DNA of 35,715 nt from positions 1 to 35,715 of the forward strand of contig CAJXYC010000002.1 of the NCBI GenBank assembly GCA_913063365.1, given 5' to 3'. The position numbers were made by a program, and so were the translations under genes. Positions 22,060-31,835 of this stretch are shown piece after piece. Each line of letters begins with the position of its first letter. The stretch's first letter is position 1. Under the pieces are notes generated by a model. It searched no databases, was not told where the DNA came from, and saw only the letters and a program-made list of their open reading frames with translations. This DNA comes from an uncultured Cellulomonadaceae bacterium. Lineage in GTDB: Bacteria; Actinomycetota; Actinomycetes; Actinomycetales; Microbacteriaceae.

Positions 22060-24750
22060 GTGGCGAGTAAGAACAGCTTGGGTGCACAAGACACCCTGAC
22101 CGTTGGTGGTACTGACTACGAGATCTACCGAATCGATGCCGTCGAAGGCTCCGAGCGGTTGCCCTTCAGCCTCAAGGTCCTCCTCGAGAACCTGCTCCGC
22201 ACGGAAGATGGCGCCAACATCACCGCCGAGCAGATTCGCTCGTTGGGCGCCTGGGATGCTACTGCCGAGCCCTCCACCGAAATCCAGTTCACTCCGGCGC
22301 GCGTTGTCCTCCAAGACTTCACCGGTGTCCCGTGCATTGTCGATCTCGCCACCATGCGAGAGGCAATCGTGGAGCTGGGCGGCGATGCCCAGAAAGTCAA
22401 CCCCCTTTCGCCTGCCGAGCTGGTCATCGACCACTCGGTGATTGCCGACCTTTTCGGTCATGAAGACTCGCTTCGAAAGAACGTCGAGCTCGAATACGAG
22501 CGAAATGGAGAGCGCTATCAGTTCCTGCGGTGGGGTCAGACCGCCTTCGAAAACTTCAAAGTGGTCCCTCCCGGCACCGGAATCGTCCACCAGGTCAACA
22601 TCGAACACTTGGCCAAAGTCGTCTACCACCGCAACGTCGACGGCGTCGTTCAGGCCTTCCCCGACACCTGTGTCGGCACCGACTCGCACACCACGATGGT
22701 TAATGGTCTTGGTGTCTTGGGCTGGGGTGTCGGAGGTATTGAGGCAGAGGCAGCCATGCTGGGCCAGCCCGTCTCGATGCTCATTCCGCGTGTCGTCGGT
22801 TTCAAGCTCACCGGTTCGATTCCGACGGGCGTCACCGCGACCGATGTCGTGCTCACCATTACCCAGATGCTGCGCGAACACGGTGTGGTCGGCAAATTCG
22901 TCGAGTTCTACGGCGCTGGTGTGGCGGAGGTTCCCCTTGCCAACCGCGCCACCATCGGAAATATGAGCCCTGAATTCGGCTCCACCGCTGCCATGTTCCC
23001 CATCGATGCCGTCACCTGCGATTACCTGCGGCTCACCGGTCGCGATGCCGATCAGATTGAGCTCGTCGAGGCCTACGCGAAAGCCCAGGGCCTATGGCAC
23101 GACCCGTCGATGGAAGCGGCCTACAGCGAATACATCGAGCTCGACCTGTCGACCGTGGTGCCGAGCATTGCCGGCCCACGTCGACCGCAGGACCGTATTG
23201 AGGTCTCTCACGCGAAAGAGCAATTTGAGAAAGATCTTGCCGACTACGTCGCAGCCGGCACGGCCGACCAGTCGGTCCCCGTCTCACTGGGAGATGAATC
23301 CTTCGGCCTGAAAAACGGGGCTGTCACTATCGCCGCCATCACCTCGTGCACCAACACGTCTAACCCTTCAGTCATGCTCGCTGCGGGTCTTCTGGCACGA
23401 AACGCCGGTCAGAAAGGCCTGAAGGCAAAGCCGTGGGTCAAAACAACCCTTGCGCCTGGATCCAAAGTTGTCACCGACTACTACGAGAAGGCGGGGTTGA
23501 TGGATGACCTCGAAAACCTTGGTTTCTACCTCGTGGGGTACGGCTGCACCACCTGCATTGGGAACTCTGGTCCGCTTGCGGACGAAATCTCCCAGGCCGT
23601 GAACGAGGCTGACTTGGCGGTCACTGCGGTGCTGTCGGGAAATAGGAACTTTGAGGGCCGTATTAACCCCGACGTGAAGATGAACTATCTGGCAAGCCCG
23701 CCCCTCGTCATCGCCTATGCCCTCGCCGGCACGATGGACTTTGACTTCGAGAACGAACCGCTCGGCCAAGACTCTGAAGGACACGACGTGTTCCTGCGGG
23801 ATATCTGGCCAAGCGCCTCCGAGGTGCAAGACACCATCGACTCCTCGATCGACACCGGCATGTTCGACAAGGAATATTCCGCCGTATTCGATGGAGATGA
23901 GCGGTGGCAGTCACTTCCGACTCCGACAGGTGACACTTTCGAGTGGGACCAAGACTCCACCTATGTCCGCAAGCCCCCCTACTTCGAGGGAATGGGAGCG
24001 GAGCCGGCACCGGTGACCGATATTGATCAGGCCAGGGTCCTGGCGCTTCTCGGCGACTCGGTCACCACGGACCACATTTCTCCCGCTGGCTCGATTCGCG
24101 CGGATAGCCCCGCCGGGCACTACCTGCAAAGCCACGGTGTGGACAGGCTGAACTTCAACTCGTATGGCTCCAGGCGTGGAAACCACGAAGTGATGATCCG
24201 CGGAACCTTTGCAAACATTCGGTTGAAGAACCTTCTGCTTGACGGAGTGGAGGGTGGATTCACCAGAGACTTCACCACCACGGACGGTGAACAGAGCTTC
24301 ATCTTCGATGCGGCCGAGAATTACCAGCGAAGCGGCACACCGCTCGTGGTGCTCGCTGGGAAGGAATATGGCTCTGGGTCATCTCGTGACTGGGCCGCCA
24401 AAGGAACGGCCCTGCTCGGCGTCAAGGCGGTCATTGCGGAGAGTTTCGAGCGGATTCACCGCTCCAACCTGATTGGTATGGGGGTCATCCCACTGCAGTT
24501 CCCGGAGGGACAGACCGCGGAAACGCTGGGGCTTGACGGCACTGAGATTTTCAGCATCTCAGGCATCGATGCACTAAACGCCGGCAAGACCCCTGACACC
24601 GTTCGGGTGATCGCGAGCCCCAGCGAGCACTCCGCTGCCAACAAGAGCGTTGTGGAGTTCGACGCTCGGGTGCGAATTGACACCCCCGGTGAAGCGGACT
24701 ACTACCGAAACGGCGGAATTCTTCCCTACGTCTTACGACAGTTGGTCTGA
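22060..24750 (+). CDS. acn: Aconitate hydratase A
   Basis: Aconitase interconverts citrate and isocitrate in the TCA cycle through a [4Fe-4S] cluster. The three cluster cysteines are in [11 protein letters not shown] and in [12 protein letters not shown]. The active-site [23 protein letters not shown] is seen near residue 215. The swivel domain shows [26 protein letters not shown] and [14 protein letters not shown] at 22060 is chosen: TTGGAGGA precedes it by 4-5 bases and the resulting N-terminus ([12 protein letters not shown]) fits the family. The length of 896 is usual for bacterial AcnA. It appears to have its own promoter and an adjacent palindrome. Confidence 0.97.
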   Translation: MASKNSLGAQDTLTVGGTDYEIYRIDAVEGSERLPFSLKVLLENLLRTEDGANITAEQIRSLGAWDATAEPSTEIQFTPARVVLQDFTGVPCIVDLATMREAIVELGGDAQKVNPLSPAELVIDHSVIADLFGHEDSLRKNVELEYERNGERYQFLRWGQTAFENFKVVPPGTGIVHQVNIEHLAKVVYHRNVDGVVQAFPDTCVGTDSHTTMVNGLGVLGWGVGGIEAEAAMLGQPVSMLIPRVVGFKLTGSIPTGVTATDVVLTITQMLREHGVVGKFVEFYGAGVAEVPLANRATIGNMSPEFGSTAAMFPIDAVTCDYLRLTGRDADQIELVEAYAKAQGLWHDPSMEAAYSEYIELDLSTVVPSIAGPRRPQDRIEVSHAKEQFEKDLADYVAAGTADQSVPVSLGDESFGLKNGAVTIAAITSCTNTSNPSVMLAAGLLARNAGQKGLKAKPWVKTTLAPGSKVVTDYYEKAGLMDDLENLGFYLVGYGCTTCIGNSGPLADEISQAVNEADLAVTAVLSGNRNFEGRINPDVKMNYLASPPLVIAYALAGTMDFDFENEPLGQDSEGHDVFLRDIWPSASEVQDTIDSSIDTGMFDKEYSAVFDGDERWQSLPTPTGDTFEWDQDSTYVRKPPYFEGMGAEPAPVTDIDQARVLALLGDSVTTDHISPAGSIRADSPAGHYLQSHGVDRLNFNSYGSRRGNHEVMIRGTFANIRLKNLLLDGVEGGFTRDFTTTDGEQSFIFDAAENYQRSGTPLVVLAGKEYGSGSSRDWAAKGTALLGVKAVIAESFERIHRSNLIGMGVIPLQFPEGQTAETLGLDGTEIFSISGIDALNAGKTPDTVRVIASPSEHSAANKSVVEFDARVRIDTPGEADYYRNGGILPYVLRQLV

Positions 24751-24788
24751 TTCAGGCCTTCGTGTGGTGTTTTTGAGCCGCCGTCTCC

Positions 24789-24794
24789 TACGCT
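24789..24794 (+). promoter_or_regulatory. Candidate -10 element of dxs (leaderless)
   Basis: TACGCT is followed by 6 bases and the GTG start codon at 24801. The AGGGA between them is too close to the start to serve as a Shine-Dalgarno. No clear -35 and no terminator for acn are visible in the 50-base gap. Confidence 0.5.
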
Positions 24795-24800
24795 AGGGAT

Positions 24801-26768
24801 GTGGCTGTTCTCGACTCTGTGCATTCCCCGGAGGATCTGCGAACACTCTCCGCGGAGCAACTCGGTGAACTCGCGCAAGAGATTCGGGAGTTTCTCATTC
24901 ATGAGGTGGCGCAGTCGGGTGGTCACTTAGGGCCGAACCTCGGTGTGGTGGAACTCACCATCGCCTTGCACCGGATGTTTGACTCTCCCCGCGACCCCAT
25001 GGTGTGGGATACCGGGCACCAGTCGTATGTGCACAAGATTCTCACCGGACGTCGTGACTTTTCGAAGCTCCGTCAAAAAGGCGGCCTCGCAGGCTATCCC
25101 CAGCGTTCCGAATCAGACCACGACATCGTCGAAAGCTCGCACGCCTCCAGCTCGGTCAGTTGGGCAGATGGAATTTCTCGTGCGTTCCACGTCCAGGGAG
25201 AGCGAGACCGCTACGTCGTGGCAATTGTGGGAGACGGCGCCCTCACCGGCGGGATGACCTGGGAGGCGATGAACAACATCTCCCACGACAATGACCGGAA
25301 CCTCATCATCGTGGTCAACGACAACGGTCGGTCCTATGCCCCCACTATCGGTGGACTCGCACGATTCTTGGGAAGTGTGCGCAGCCAGAAGTCCTACCGC
25401 TATTTCCGGGGTGGCAGCGAGGCATTTTTCAACGTCTTTGGTTCGTTTGGTCGCTCCGTGTATCAAGGTTTCCGCGGGGCAGCGCGCGGCTTTGTGTCTC
25501 GCTTTTCCAACAACGAATCCCTGTATTCGAACCTCGACATTAAATACGTCGGGCCAATTGACGGGCACAACCTGGCGGATTTGGAAAAAGCATTCGCACA
25601 AGCCAAGGCCTACCGTCAGCCGGTGATCGTCCACGTCATCACCGAAAAGGGTCGCGGCTTTCCACCGGCTGTCGCCGATGAGGCGGACCAATTCCACGCG
25701 GTTGGTCAAATTGACCCGGTGACGGGTACCCCCACCTCCAGTTCTGGATCGGTCGGCTGGACTGAGGTCTTCTCCCAAGCGATGGTTCGCCAGGCCGAAA
25801 AAAACCCCAAGGTTCTTGGAATCACGGCTGCCATGCTCCGACCCACCGGGCTTCACGAGATGGCCAAACGTTTCCCCAAGCGAGTACTCGACGTGGGGAT
25901 TGCGGAGCAGCACGCAGTGACAAGCGCGGCGGGACTCGCCTACGGCGGCCTCCACCCCGTCGTTGCCATTTACGCCACCTTCATCAACCGAGCCTTCGAC
26001 CAGGTCCTGATGGATGTCGCCCTGCACAAAGCGGGAGTGACGTTTGTCCTCGACCGGGCGGGCGTCACCGGTCCCGATGGTGCCAGCCATCACGGGATGT
26101 GGGATTTGTCGGTTCTGCAGACCGTTCCCGGTATTCGTCTTGCCGCTCCGCGTGATGCCGCCCGCTTGGTCGAAGAGCTCGACGAAGCCATCGCCGTCGA
26201 CGACGCACCGACCGTGATTCGGTTTCCCCGAGGAGCGGTGTCTCCCGAACTTCCCGCTGAACGCCGAACCGATGACGGTGTCGATGTCCTCGCAGAGGCC
26301 GCGCATAAAGACGTGCTTATCGTGAGTGTCGGACCGATGGCCCACCTCGCGATGGACGTTCGGGAACGGCTGGCTGCGCAAGGCATCGGCGCCACGGTGG
26401 TCGACCCGCGCTGGGTGGTCCCCGTCCCGCAGAGCATTGTCCAGATGGCCAGAGACCACCGCATCGTGGTCAGCATTGAAGATGGCACTCGTGTCGGGGG
26501 AGTGGGGACCAGAATTCGCCAAGACCTCCGTGTCGCAGGAGTCGACACAGCGGTTGATGAGGTGGGGCTGCCGGATCAGTTCCTGGACCACGGAAGCCGG
26601 TCAGAGATTTTGGAAGAGGCAGGTCTTTCTGCCCAGCACATTGCCCGCAACCTCGTCGCTCAAGTTCTTGGTACCAAAGTCCCGGTCGCACGACCCCTTC
26701 CGGATTCAGAAGGTTTTGAGGACGAATCGGAGCAGCTCTCCGAGCGTCGCGACTCACGCGAGGGCTGA
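24801..26768 (+). CDS. dxs: 1-deoxy-D-xylulose-5-phosphate synthase
   Basis: This thiamine-diphosphate enzyme condenses pyruvate and glyceraldehyde 3-phosphate, the first step of the MEP isoprenoid pathway. Seen here: SGGHLGPNLGVVELTIALH with the active-site His, the VWDTGHQSYVHKILTGR segment, the ThDP/Mg motif GDGALTGGMTWEAMNN (about 148-163), the catalytic Glu in DVGIAEQHAVT (about 368-378), and DRAGVTGPDGASHHGMWD. The length of 655 is slightly long because of a charged C-terminal tail. The GTG start at 24801 fits a leaderless mRNA. Its last 15 bases overlap the end of the convergent rnd gene. Confidence 0.96.
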   Translation: MAVLDSVHSPEDLRTLSAEQLGELAQEIREFLIHEVAQSGGHLGPNLGVVELTIALHRMFDSPRDPMVWDTGHQSYVHKILTGRRDFSKLRQKGGLAGYPQRSESDHDIVESSHASSSVSWADGISRAFHVQGERDRYVVAIVGDGALTGGMTWEAMNNISHDNDRNLIIVVNDNGRSYAPTIGGLARFLGSVRSQKSYRYFRGGSEAFFNVFGSFGRSVYQGFRGAARGFVSRFSNNESLYSNLDIKYVGPIDGHNLADLEKAFAQAKAYRQPVIVHVITEKGRGFPPAVADEADQFHAVGQIDPVTGTPTSSSGSVGWTEVFSQAMVRQAEKNPKVLGITAAMLRPTGLHEMAKRFPKRVLDVGIAEQHAVTSAAGLAYGGLHPVVAIYATFINRAFDQVLMDVALHKAGVTFVLDRAGVTGPDGASHHGMWDLSVLQTVPGIRLAAPRDAARLVEELDEAIAVDDAPTVIRFPRGAVSPELPAERRTDDGVDVLAEAAHKDVLIVSVGPMAHLAMDVRERLAAQGIGATVVDPRWVVPVPQSIVQMARDHRIVVSIEDGTRVGGVGTRIRQDLRVAGVDTAVDEVGLPDQFLDHGSRSEILEEAGLSAQHIARNLVAQVLGTKVPVARPLPDSEGFEDESEQLSERRDSREG

Positions 26769-27989
26769 GGCCTCCGACTGGTCGATACTGGCGGCCTGCG
26801 AAAACGCTTCCACCAGAAGAGGAACAGCGATGTCTCGCTGCCACCGACGCGCGCCCAGTTCCTCGAGCTGAGCGTCGATTGCTGAGGGCCGACTTGGGTC
26901 TGTGGGGTTCCAACACAGACGCCGGAGATGGTCAGGGGTGAGCACGTTCTCGGCAGGAATGTCGAGCCGTTCAGATTGGCGCGCGAGCAGGTCTCGTGCA
27001 ATCGCGAGCCGTCTGGCGGCTTCCGGTGCACGGTCGGGCCAAGCCCGTGGGGGAGGAATGGTGTCGCGGGGGCCTCGGAGTGCGGGAAGGTCGTCGGTGG
27101 AGGTTCCGCGTTCAATGGCGGCCCACCATCGCTCCGCTTCTTTCCTGCTTGCTCTCCCTTGAAAATCTTTCAGCCCGATGAGGGCTTTTTTTGACGCGGG
27201 GGCAACCTTCGCCGCATACACGATGGAGCGATCGGGAATGAGTCTGCCCGGCGCGGTGTCTGTCTGCCGTGCGAGGTCATCGCGCGCCTCCCAGAGCTCT
27301 CGTGCAATCGCGAGGTTTCGTTGTCCGCGCACCTGGTGCAGTCCAGAGAGTCTCCGCCACGGTTCTGGTTTTTGCGCGGGAGGTTCCTCGCGCAACACGG
27401 CCTCGAACTCCTCCTCGGCAATTCGGGTCTTATTCGCCTCAGCCAAGACAGCGGCAATCGCATCGCGAAGGTCCGGCAGCACTTCCACATCAAGCGCCGC
27501 GTAGTTCAGCCACTCGGCAGGGAGGGGTCGTGTCGACCAGTCGGCCGCAGAATGCTCTTTGGCTAGTTGCACCCCCAACAGGTCTTCCACCGCGCCCTGC
27601 AGGCCAACACGTGCCAGTCCGGCAAGTCTGGCACCGAGCTCAGTATCGAAGAGTGTCTGAGGAGACATACCCACCTCTCGGAGGCTTGGGAGGTCCTGTT
27701 TGGCGGCGTGCAAAATCCATTCGGTGTCGCCGAAGGCAGTGGAAAACTCGCTCAGGTCGCCCACGGCAATCGGGTCGACCAAATAGTTCGTCGTTCCTCG
27801 CCGGTAGACCTGGACCAGGTATGCACGGGGCGAGTAGCGAAAGCCACTCGCTCTCTCAGCGTCCAGCGCAAGCGGCCCTTCACCTGAACTGAGGCCCTCC
27901 AGCGCGCGGTTCCAGGCGCGAGGAGAATCAACAAGCTCAATGCCGTGCTGGGGCGCACGAAGTAGAGCGGGGTTATCCCCGTCCGTCAT
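26754..27989 (-). CDS. rnd: Ribonuclease D-like 3'-5' exonuclease with HRDC domain
   Basis: This is a DEDD-family exoribonuclease implicated in RNA 3'-end processing. Exo I is LALDAERASGF (Asp and Glu), Exo II is HAAKQDLPSL with the following FDTELGARL, and Exo III is NYAALDVEVL (Tyr and Asp). An HRDC domain follows at about residues 215-300, and the C-terminal third has a second HRDC-like region. The length is 411. The ATG at 27989 overlaps the DUF3000 stop (ATGA), and an upstream in-frame start would add a non-family N-terminus. It is the last gene of the leftward sulfurtransferase-sufE operon. Confidence 0.9.
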   Translation of the reverse strand: MTDGDNPALLRAPQHGIELVDSPRAWNRALEGLSSGEGPLALDAERASGFRYSPRAYLVQVYRRGTTNYLVDPIAVGDLSEFSTAFGDTEWILHAAKQDLPSLREVGMSPQTLFDTELGARLAGLARVGLQGAVEDLLGVQLAKEHSAADWSTRPLPAEWLNYAALDVEVLPDLRDAIAAVLAEANKTRIAEEEFEAVLREEPPAQKPEPWRRLSGLHQVRGQRNLAIARELWEARDDLARQTDTAPGRLIPDRSIVYAAKVAPASKKALIGLKDFQGRASRKEAERWWAAIERGTSTDDLPALRGPRDTIPPPRAWPDRAPEAARRLAIARDLLARQSERLDIPAENVLTPDHLRRLCWNPTDPSRPSAIDAQLEELGARRWQRDIAVPLLVEAFSQAASIDQSEASALA

Positions 27990-28564
27990 CGATCTCCGGC
28001 GGACCGTATCGGGGTAACGCCGTCTGCCAAGGGGGGAAGCCCTGCGAGCATGCACACAAACTCTGACCACGCGTCAACGTGACTACCAAGATCACCGGGA
28101 GCGGGTGACCACGAGGCACGCATTTCGATTTCTGTTCCGACCTGATCGGACTCCAGTTCGCCAAAGCCTGTGGAGACAATTGTGCTCGAGGTGCCAGAGG
28201 CGTGGGAGTAGGACGCCCCCCGGTGGTCCAGGGCGTCGGTGAGCCAACTCCAGGCCACCTTCGGCAGGAACGGATCATCCCCCATGGCCTGGTCGAGGGG
28301 AGCCTTGGCAAAACAGACCGCTCGGAAGCGACCACCCCAGCTTTCGGGGCTCGAGGGGTCATAGAGCATCACGAGCCGTGCGGTGCCGTGGTCAGCGTCC
28401 GAACCTCGATGATCAATCGTCGCCGACCAAGCCCTGGCAAACGGCGCGATGCCCTCGGGTGCGGGGATATCGGTGACGTGAATTTCAGGACGGAAGGAAA
28501 GCTCATCGGCACCCGCAAGCGCCTCAGCAAATTCTGTGGGCAGCGATGACTCGGTGGCACTCAT
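27986..28564 (-). CDS. DUF3000 family protein
   Basis: The 192-residue soluble protein matches DUF3000, an actinobacterial family of unknown function commonly found next to an RNase D gene. Conserved-looking segments include LSFRPEIHVTDIPAPEGIAPFARAW-type sequence near residue 20, KVAWSWLTDAL in the middle and the EIEMRASWSP block near 143. No catalytic motif stands out. It starts 55 bases after the RibD-like gene and overlaps rnd by 4 bases. Confidence 0.88.
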   Translation of the reverse strand: MSATESSLPTEFAEALAGADELSFRPEIHVTDIPAPEGIAPFARAWSATIDHRGSDADHGTARLVMLYDPSSPESWGGRFRAVCFAKAPLDQAMGDDPFLPKVAWSWLTDALDHRGASYSHASGTSSTIVSTGFGELESDQVGTEIEMRASWSPAPGDLGSHVDAWSEFVCMLAGLPPLADGVTPIRSAGDR

Positions 28565-28619
28565 AGGGCAAATCTATGCCGGAGCTGTCTTCCTCGCACG
28601 GTGTACGCGCCGGCTCACC

Positions 28620-29330
28620 TCAATCTGCCCGTCGGTATCGAAGATAGAGATAGCGCTGGTCGTCGGTAAAAACCTCCCCGGCGGTCCACTCGCCCCAGTG
28701 CTCTTGCCACCAGGGAAGAGGCGGGTGAGTATCCGTTTTCGGCGACCTGGTCAACGTCAAATTCACTGAATCAATCATGTTCTGCTCGAGGCATTGCGAA
28801 CCGAAGTCCCGGCCAGCCTCCACCAACACCTGCTGAATGCCCTCGTGCTGCAATGCCCTCTCGAGATCGCGGGGTGACACGTCCCCGGATCCGGGCAGCG
28901 GGAGGTGCCTCGCCACCCCTGACGGGAAGTGGGTTGTCGGATCGTCGGAAATATCGTCAGGAGTCACAATCCAGATTCCCCCGTGCCGGAAAGACTTCTC
29001 CGGCACAGAGTGTCCACGCATATCGCCCGTCCTGCTCACCACCACGAGAGGCCCCGAGCGGGGGATGGGCACCCGTTCTGCCCGGAGCGTCGAACCTCCC
29101 AAGACGACTGCCTCGGACTGGTCACGAAGGCTTGTCAAAATGGCTCGGTCGACCGGGTTACTGAGGGCCCGACTGGAACCCTCTGCATCCACGGTCTCCC
29201 CAGACGGCGTACTGACAAGCGCCCAGGTCCAGCCCGGATGGGGGCGAAACCAACTCCGGAGAGTGTCATGCGCCAGGTCGTCTGCCAGCGAAATCATCGC
29301 GGTGTCGGGAACGACCCGATAGAGGTTCAC
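28620..29330 (-). CDS. RibD C-terminal-domain (pyrimidine reductase-like) NADPH reductase
   Basis: The 236-residue protein has the dihydrofolate-reductase-like fold of the RibD C-terminal domain. Residues near 70-90 contain DQSEAVVLGGSTLRAE (the family's D.VLVG..T...D pattern), and about 160-175 contain IQQVLVEAGRDFGSQCLEQNMID, matching the VEGG.....L...LVDE motif. It has no deaminase domain. Such stand-alone proteins may reduce riboflavin precursors or other substrates; which applies here cannot be told. The GTG start overlaps the sufE stop by 4 bases, so it is co-translated with the sulfur-transfer genes. Confidence 0.8.
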   Translation of the reverse strand: MNLYRVVPDTAMISLADDLAHDTLRSWFRPHPGWTWALVSTPSGETVDAEGSSRALSNPVDRAILTSLRDQSEAVVLGGSTLRAERVPIPRSGPLVVVSRTGDMRGHSVPEKSFRHGGIWIVTPDDISDDPTTHFPSGVARHLPLPGSGDVSPRDLERALQHEGIQQVLVEAGRDFGSQCLEQNMIDSVNLTLTRSPKTDTHPPLPWWQEHWGEWTAGEVFTDDQRYLYLRYRRAD

Positions 29331-29755
29331 GAAGACTCAGTCAGCTGCCGCTGAATTCGCCAAATCATGCCCGCCATCCCGCGAAGCCTCAACAGGCTGA
29401 CGGCTTCTTCGAGCCCCAGAGACTGCGGAAAATCAAGAGGAATCGCAAGAATCTCCTCCCTGCTCGCGCCGTGACAACCAGTAACCAAAATGGAGGCAAA
29501 GCCCCGCGTGGTGGGTGCCTCAGCGGGCGCGCTTGCGAGAACTTCCGGAGGTGTTTTGTGAGAGTCGACGTGAATAAACACCGGTGACTGGCACTCGGGC
29601 ACCCGCTCCCACGCGTCAGCGGGGACCACCCCGGCTGGGGGATCAGGCAGCTCGTCAGAAAACTCCAAGAGAAGCTGCAAACGATCCGACTGGCCGAGAG
29701 CCAAAAAGTCGTCCCGGATACCCGCTAGCGCCTCCGGAATAGCGGCCTGGCTCAT
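29327..29755 (-). CDS. sufE: SufE-like cysteine desulfurase sulfur acceptor
   Basis: SufE accepts persulfide sulfur from a cysteine desulfurase and passes it on for Fe-S cluster assembly. The acceptor Cys is at about residue 55 in PECQSPVF, matching the family's CQSxV(W/F) motif. The later [14 protein letters not shown] and the C-terminal [13 protein letters not shown] are family-typical. The length of 142 is usual. It overlaps the thiosulfate sulfurtransferase upstream (ATGA) and the reductase downstream. The main suf operon is not in the window, so this is a stand-alone acceptor paired with a rhodanese. Confidence 0.92.
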   Translation of the reverse strand: MSQAAIPEALAGIRDDFLALGQSDRLQLLLEFSDELPDPPAGVVPADAWERVPECQSPVFIHVDSHKTPPEVLASAPAEAPTTRGFASILVTGCHGASREEILAIPLDFPQSLGLEEAVSLLRLRGMAGMIWRIQRQLTESS

Positions 29756-30654
29756 GAGGTGGAGGGTGCCTCACCGGGTTCCGAGCCCTTCACAATGGGC
29801 ACTCGGACCGCTGAACCCCATTCGGTCCACGAACCGTCGTAGTTTCTGACATTGTCTAGACCCATCAGATGGGTGAGCACGAACCAGGTGTGACTGGAAC
29901 GCTCGCCAATCCGGCAGTAGGTAATGACGGGCTCGGTTCCATCAACACCCGCGCCCTCGGTGTACACCTCTCGAAGGGCATCCAACGACTTAAACGTGCC
30001 GTCTTCCTCCGCCGCCCTCGCCCACGGAACGCTCTGCGCGGTGGGAATGTGGCCTCCCCGGAGCGCGCTCTCTTCGGGGTAGGCGGGCATGTGGGTGCGC
30101 TCGCCCGTATATTCCTCCGGTGACCGCACGTCGATCAGCGGTTTCCCGAGGTGTTCAAGAACATCCTCCTTGTACGCCCGAAGTGCTGTGTCATCGCGTT
30201 CCACAACGGGGTAGTCGGTCGCCTGCCGGGGGCTGACGTCGCGGGTGAGTTCTCGACCTTCGGCCACCCACTTGTCTCGGCCGCCGTTAAGGAGCCGCAC
30301 GTCTTCGTGTCCAAACAAGCTAAAGACCCAGAGTGTGTAGGCAGCCCACCAGTTGCTCTTGTCTCCGTAGAGCACGATGGTGTCGTCTCGTGAGACTCCC
30401 TTCGCCGACATCAGCTGCGCAAACTGTTCGCCGTCAAGGTAGTCCCGCAAAACAGGGTCATTGAGCTCGGTGTGCCAGTCGATTTTCACTGCTCCCGGGA
30501 TATGCCCGGTGTCGTAGAGCAGCACATCCTCATTGGACTCCATCACGACTAAGCCCTCCAGGCCGCGGTGTTCCTCTAGCCACTGTGTCGTGACGAGCCG
30601 CTCGGGGTGGGCGTATTGCTGGAGTTCGGCAGCGGGATCGGGGCCGACGGGCAT
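29752..30654 (-). CDS. sseA: Thiosulfate sulfurtransferase (two-domain rhodanese)
   Basis: This enzyme transfers sulfane sulfur from thiosulfate (or related donors) to thiophilic acceptors. The protein has two rhodanese domains: an inactive N-terminal one (about 15-135, with [14 protein letters not shown] and the [14 protein letters not shown] segment lacking the Cys) and a catalytic one (about 155-285) with [11 protein letters not shown]. The Cys is at about 247 and the loop is of the thiosulfate type. The length of 300 is normal. The ATG is preceded by AAAGGAGA on the minus strand. It heads the sufE-reductase-DUF3000-rnd operon and diverges from zapE. The pairing with sufE occurs in other actinobacteria. 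Confidence 0.93.
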   Translation of the reverse strand: MPVGPDPAAELQQYAHPERLVTTQWLEEHRGLEGLVVMESNEDVLLYDTGHIPGAVKIDWHTELNDPVLRDYLDGEQFAQLMSAKGVSRDDTIVLYGDKSNWWAAYTLWVFSLFGHEDVRLLNGGRDKWVAEGRELTRDVSPRQATDYPVVERDDTALRAYKEDVLEHLGKPLIDVRSPEEYTGERTHMPAYPEESALRGGHIPTAQSVPWARAAEEDGTFKSLDALREVYTEGAGVDGTEPVITYCRIGERSSHTWFVLTHLMGLDNVRNYDGSWTEWGSAVRVPIVKGSEPGEAPSTS

Positions 30655-30742
30655 GGGGTTCTCCTTTGGCGGGGGCCTTTAGACTGAACTCCATTCTCGC
30701 ATTGACCGGCTGGATACTCACGGGAGCAGGTGACCACCAGTA

Positions 30743-31789
30743 ATGTCCCCTTCCGCCGGTTCTCCCGGCTTGCTGAGCCTGCTCGACAGGCGGCCCGAGA
30801 TGACCGCGGCAGATCTTCTGGAGCACTTCACGCCGCCCGCGCAGTTTGCCGAAGCCACTCTTGACAACTACGTCCCGGACTCCAACTACCCCTCCCAAGC
30901 AGAGGCGCTTGACATTGTTCGCTCCTTTGCTGTGGGGGGAACGTTCCGTAGGTCGAAGAAGTCACTTTTTGGCGGCAAGAAAGTCGACTCCACTGACCGT
31001 CCCGGGATCTACCTGGATGGTGGTTTCGGTGTGGGAAAGACCCACTTGCTGGCCGCGCTGTGGCATCAGACGCCTGGCCGGACGTATTACGGAACCTTTA
31101 TCGAATACACCGCCCTGGTCGGCGCCCTCGGCTACAAGGGAGCGGTCGACCACCTAAAGGGCGCCGATTTTCTGGCAATCGATGAATTCGAGTTGGATGA
31201 TCCAGGCGACACCATGGTCATGTCGCGCCTCCTGGGAGAACTGGTGGCAACCGGCACGCGGTTAGCCGCAACGTCTAACACACCGCCAAATGCTCTTGGC
31301 GAGGGTCGCTTCGCCGCCGAGGACTTTTTGCGGGAAATCACTGCACTCTCAGACAAGTTTCGGACTGTTCGTATCGAAGGTGAGGACTACCGCCGTCGGG
31401 ACTTCGACGGGCACGCGGTCAGTTTTTCCCCCGCGGAACTGGAGTCACTGACGACGGGAGTCACGGGCTCGGTAGCGCGGGATTCGTTTAGTGCCGTGAT
31501 TGACCATCTCCGCGAGGTTCATCCGAGCAGGTTCTTTGGCTTGGTCAAAGACCTGGACATGGTGATCTGGGATGACGTGCGAGTCCTGCACGATCAGGCC
31601 CAGGCGTTGCGTTTGGTTGCTCTCGTCGACCGTTTATATGACCAGCAGGTGGCCATCGCATCAAGTGGCGCCCCCCTTGACGAGGTGTTTGACGAGACCA
31701 TGCTGGCCGGTGGATATCGGAAGAAATATCTCCGGGCAACCTCCAGGCTGATTGCTTTGTCCAGGCTTGTCGAGAACCCAGGGCACTGA
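30743..31789 (+). CDS. zapE: Cell division protein ZapE (AFG1-like ATPase)
   Basis: ZapE is an AAA+-type P-loop ATPase of the AFG1 family; in E. coli it associates with the Z-ring. The Walker A motif is GGFGVGKTHLLAAL (near residue 92), Walker B is FLAIDEFELDD (near 146), and ATSNTPPNALGEGRF carries the sensor region. The C-terminal end (GGYRKKYLRATSRLIAL) is family-typical. The length of 348 is normal. The ATG at 30743 keeps the conserved N-terminal LLDRRPEMTAADLLEHF; the Shine-Dalgarno is weak (GGGAGCAGG about 12 bases upstream). It diverges from sseA by 88 bases, a gap in which no convincing promoter is seen. Confidence 0.92.
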   Translation: MSPSAGSPGLLSLLDRRPEMTAADLLEHFTPPAQFAEATLDNYVPDSNYPSQAEALDIVRSFAVGGTFRRSKKSLFGGKKVDSTDRPGIYLDGGFGVGKTHLLAALWHQTPGRTYYGTFIEYTALVGALGYKGAVDHLKGADFLAIDEFELDDPGDTMVMSRLLGELVATGTRLAATSNTPPNALGEGRFAAEDFLREITALSDKFRTVRIEGEDYRRRDFDGHAVSFSPAELESLTTGVTGSVARDSFSAVIDHLREVHPSRFFGLVKDLDMVIWDDVRVLHDQAQALRLVALVDRLYDQQVAIASSGAPLDEVFDETMLAGGYRKKYLRATSRLIALSRLVENPGH

Positions 31790-31802
31790 AAGAAAAGCCT
31801 TC

Positions 31803-31808
31803 TACACT
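31803..31808 (+). promoter_or_regulatory. Candidate -10 element of nhaA
   Basis: TACACT lies 27 bases before the nhaA GTG. Transcription from about 31815 would give a leader of about 20 bases carrying the Shine-Dalgarno GAGGGAG (31825-31831). The same hexamer is found before the glycosyltransferase gene at 35185. No clear -35. Confidence 0.35.
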
Positions 31809-31835
31809 GCTGGAGACAGCACACGAGGGAGAACC

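Noticed and set aside
25113-26591. Minus-strand open frame of 492 codons opposite dxs
   Set aside because: Codon bias in a GC-rich gene leaves the antisense frame open. The sequence is full of His, Arg and Asp with no recognisable domain, while the sense frame is clearly Dxs.
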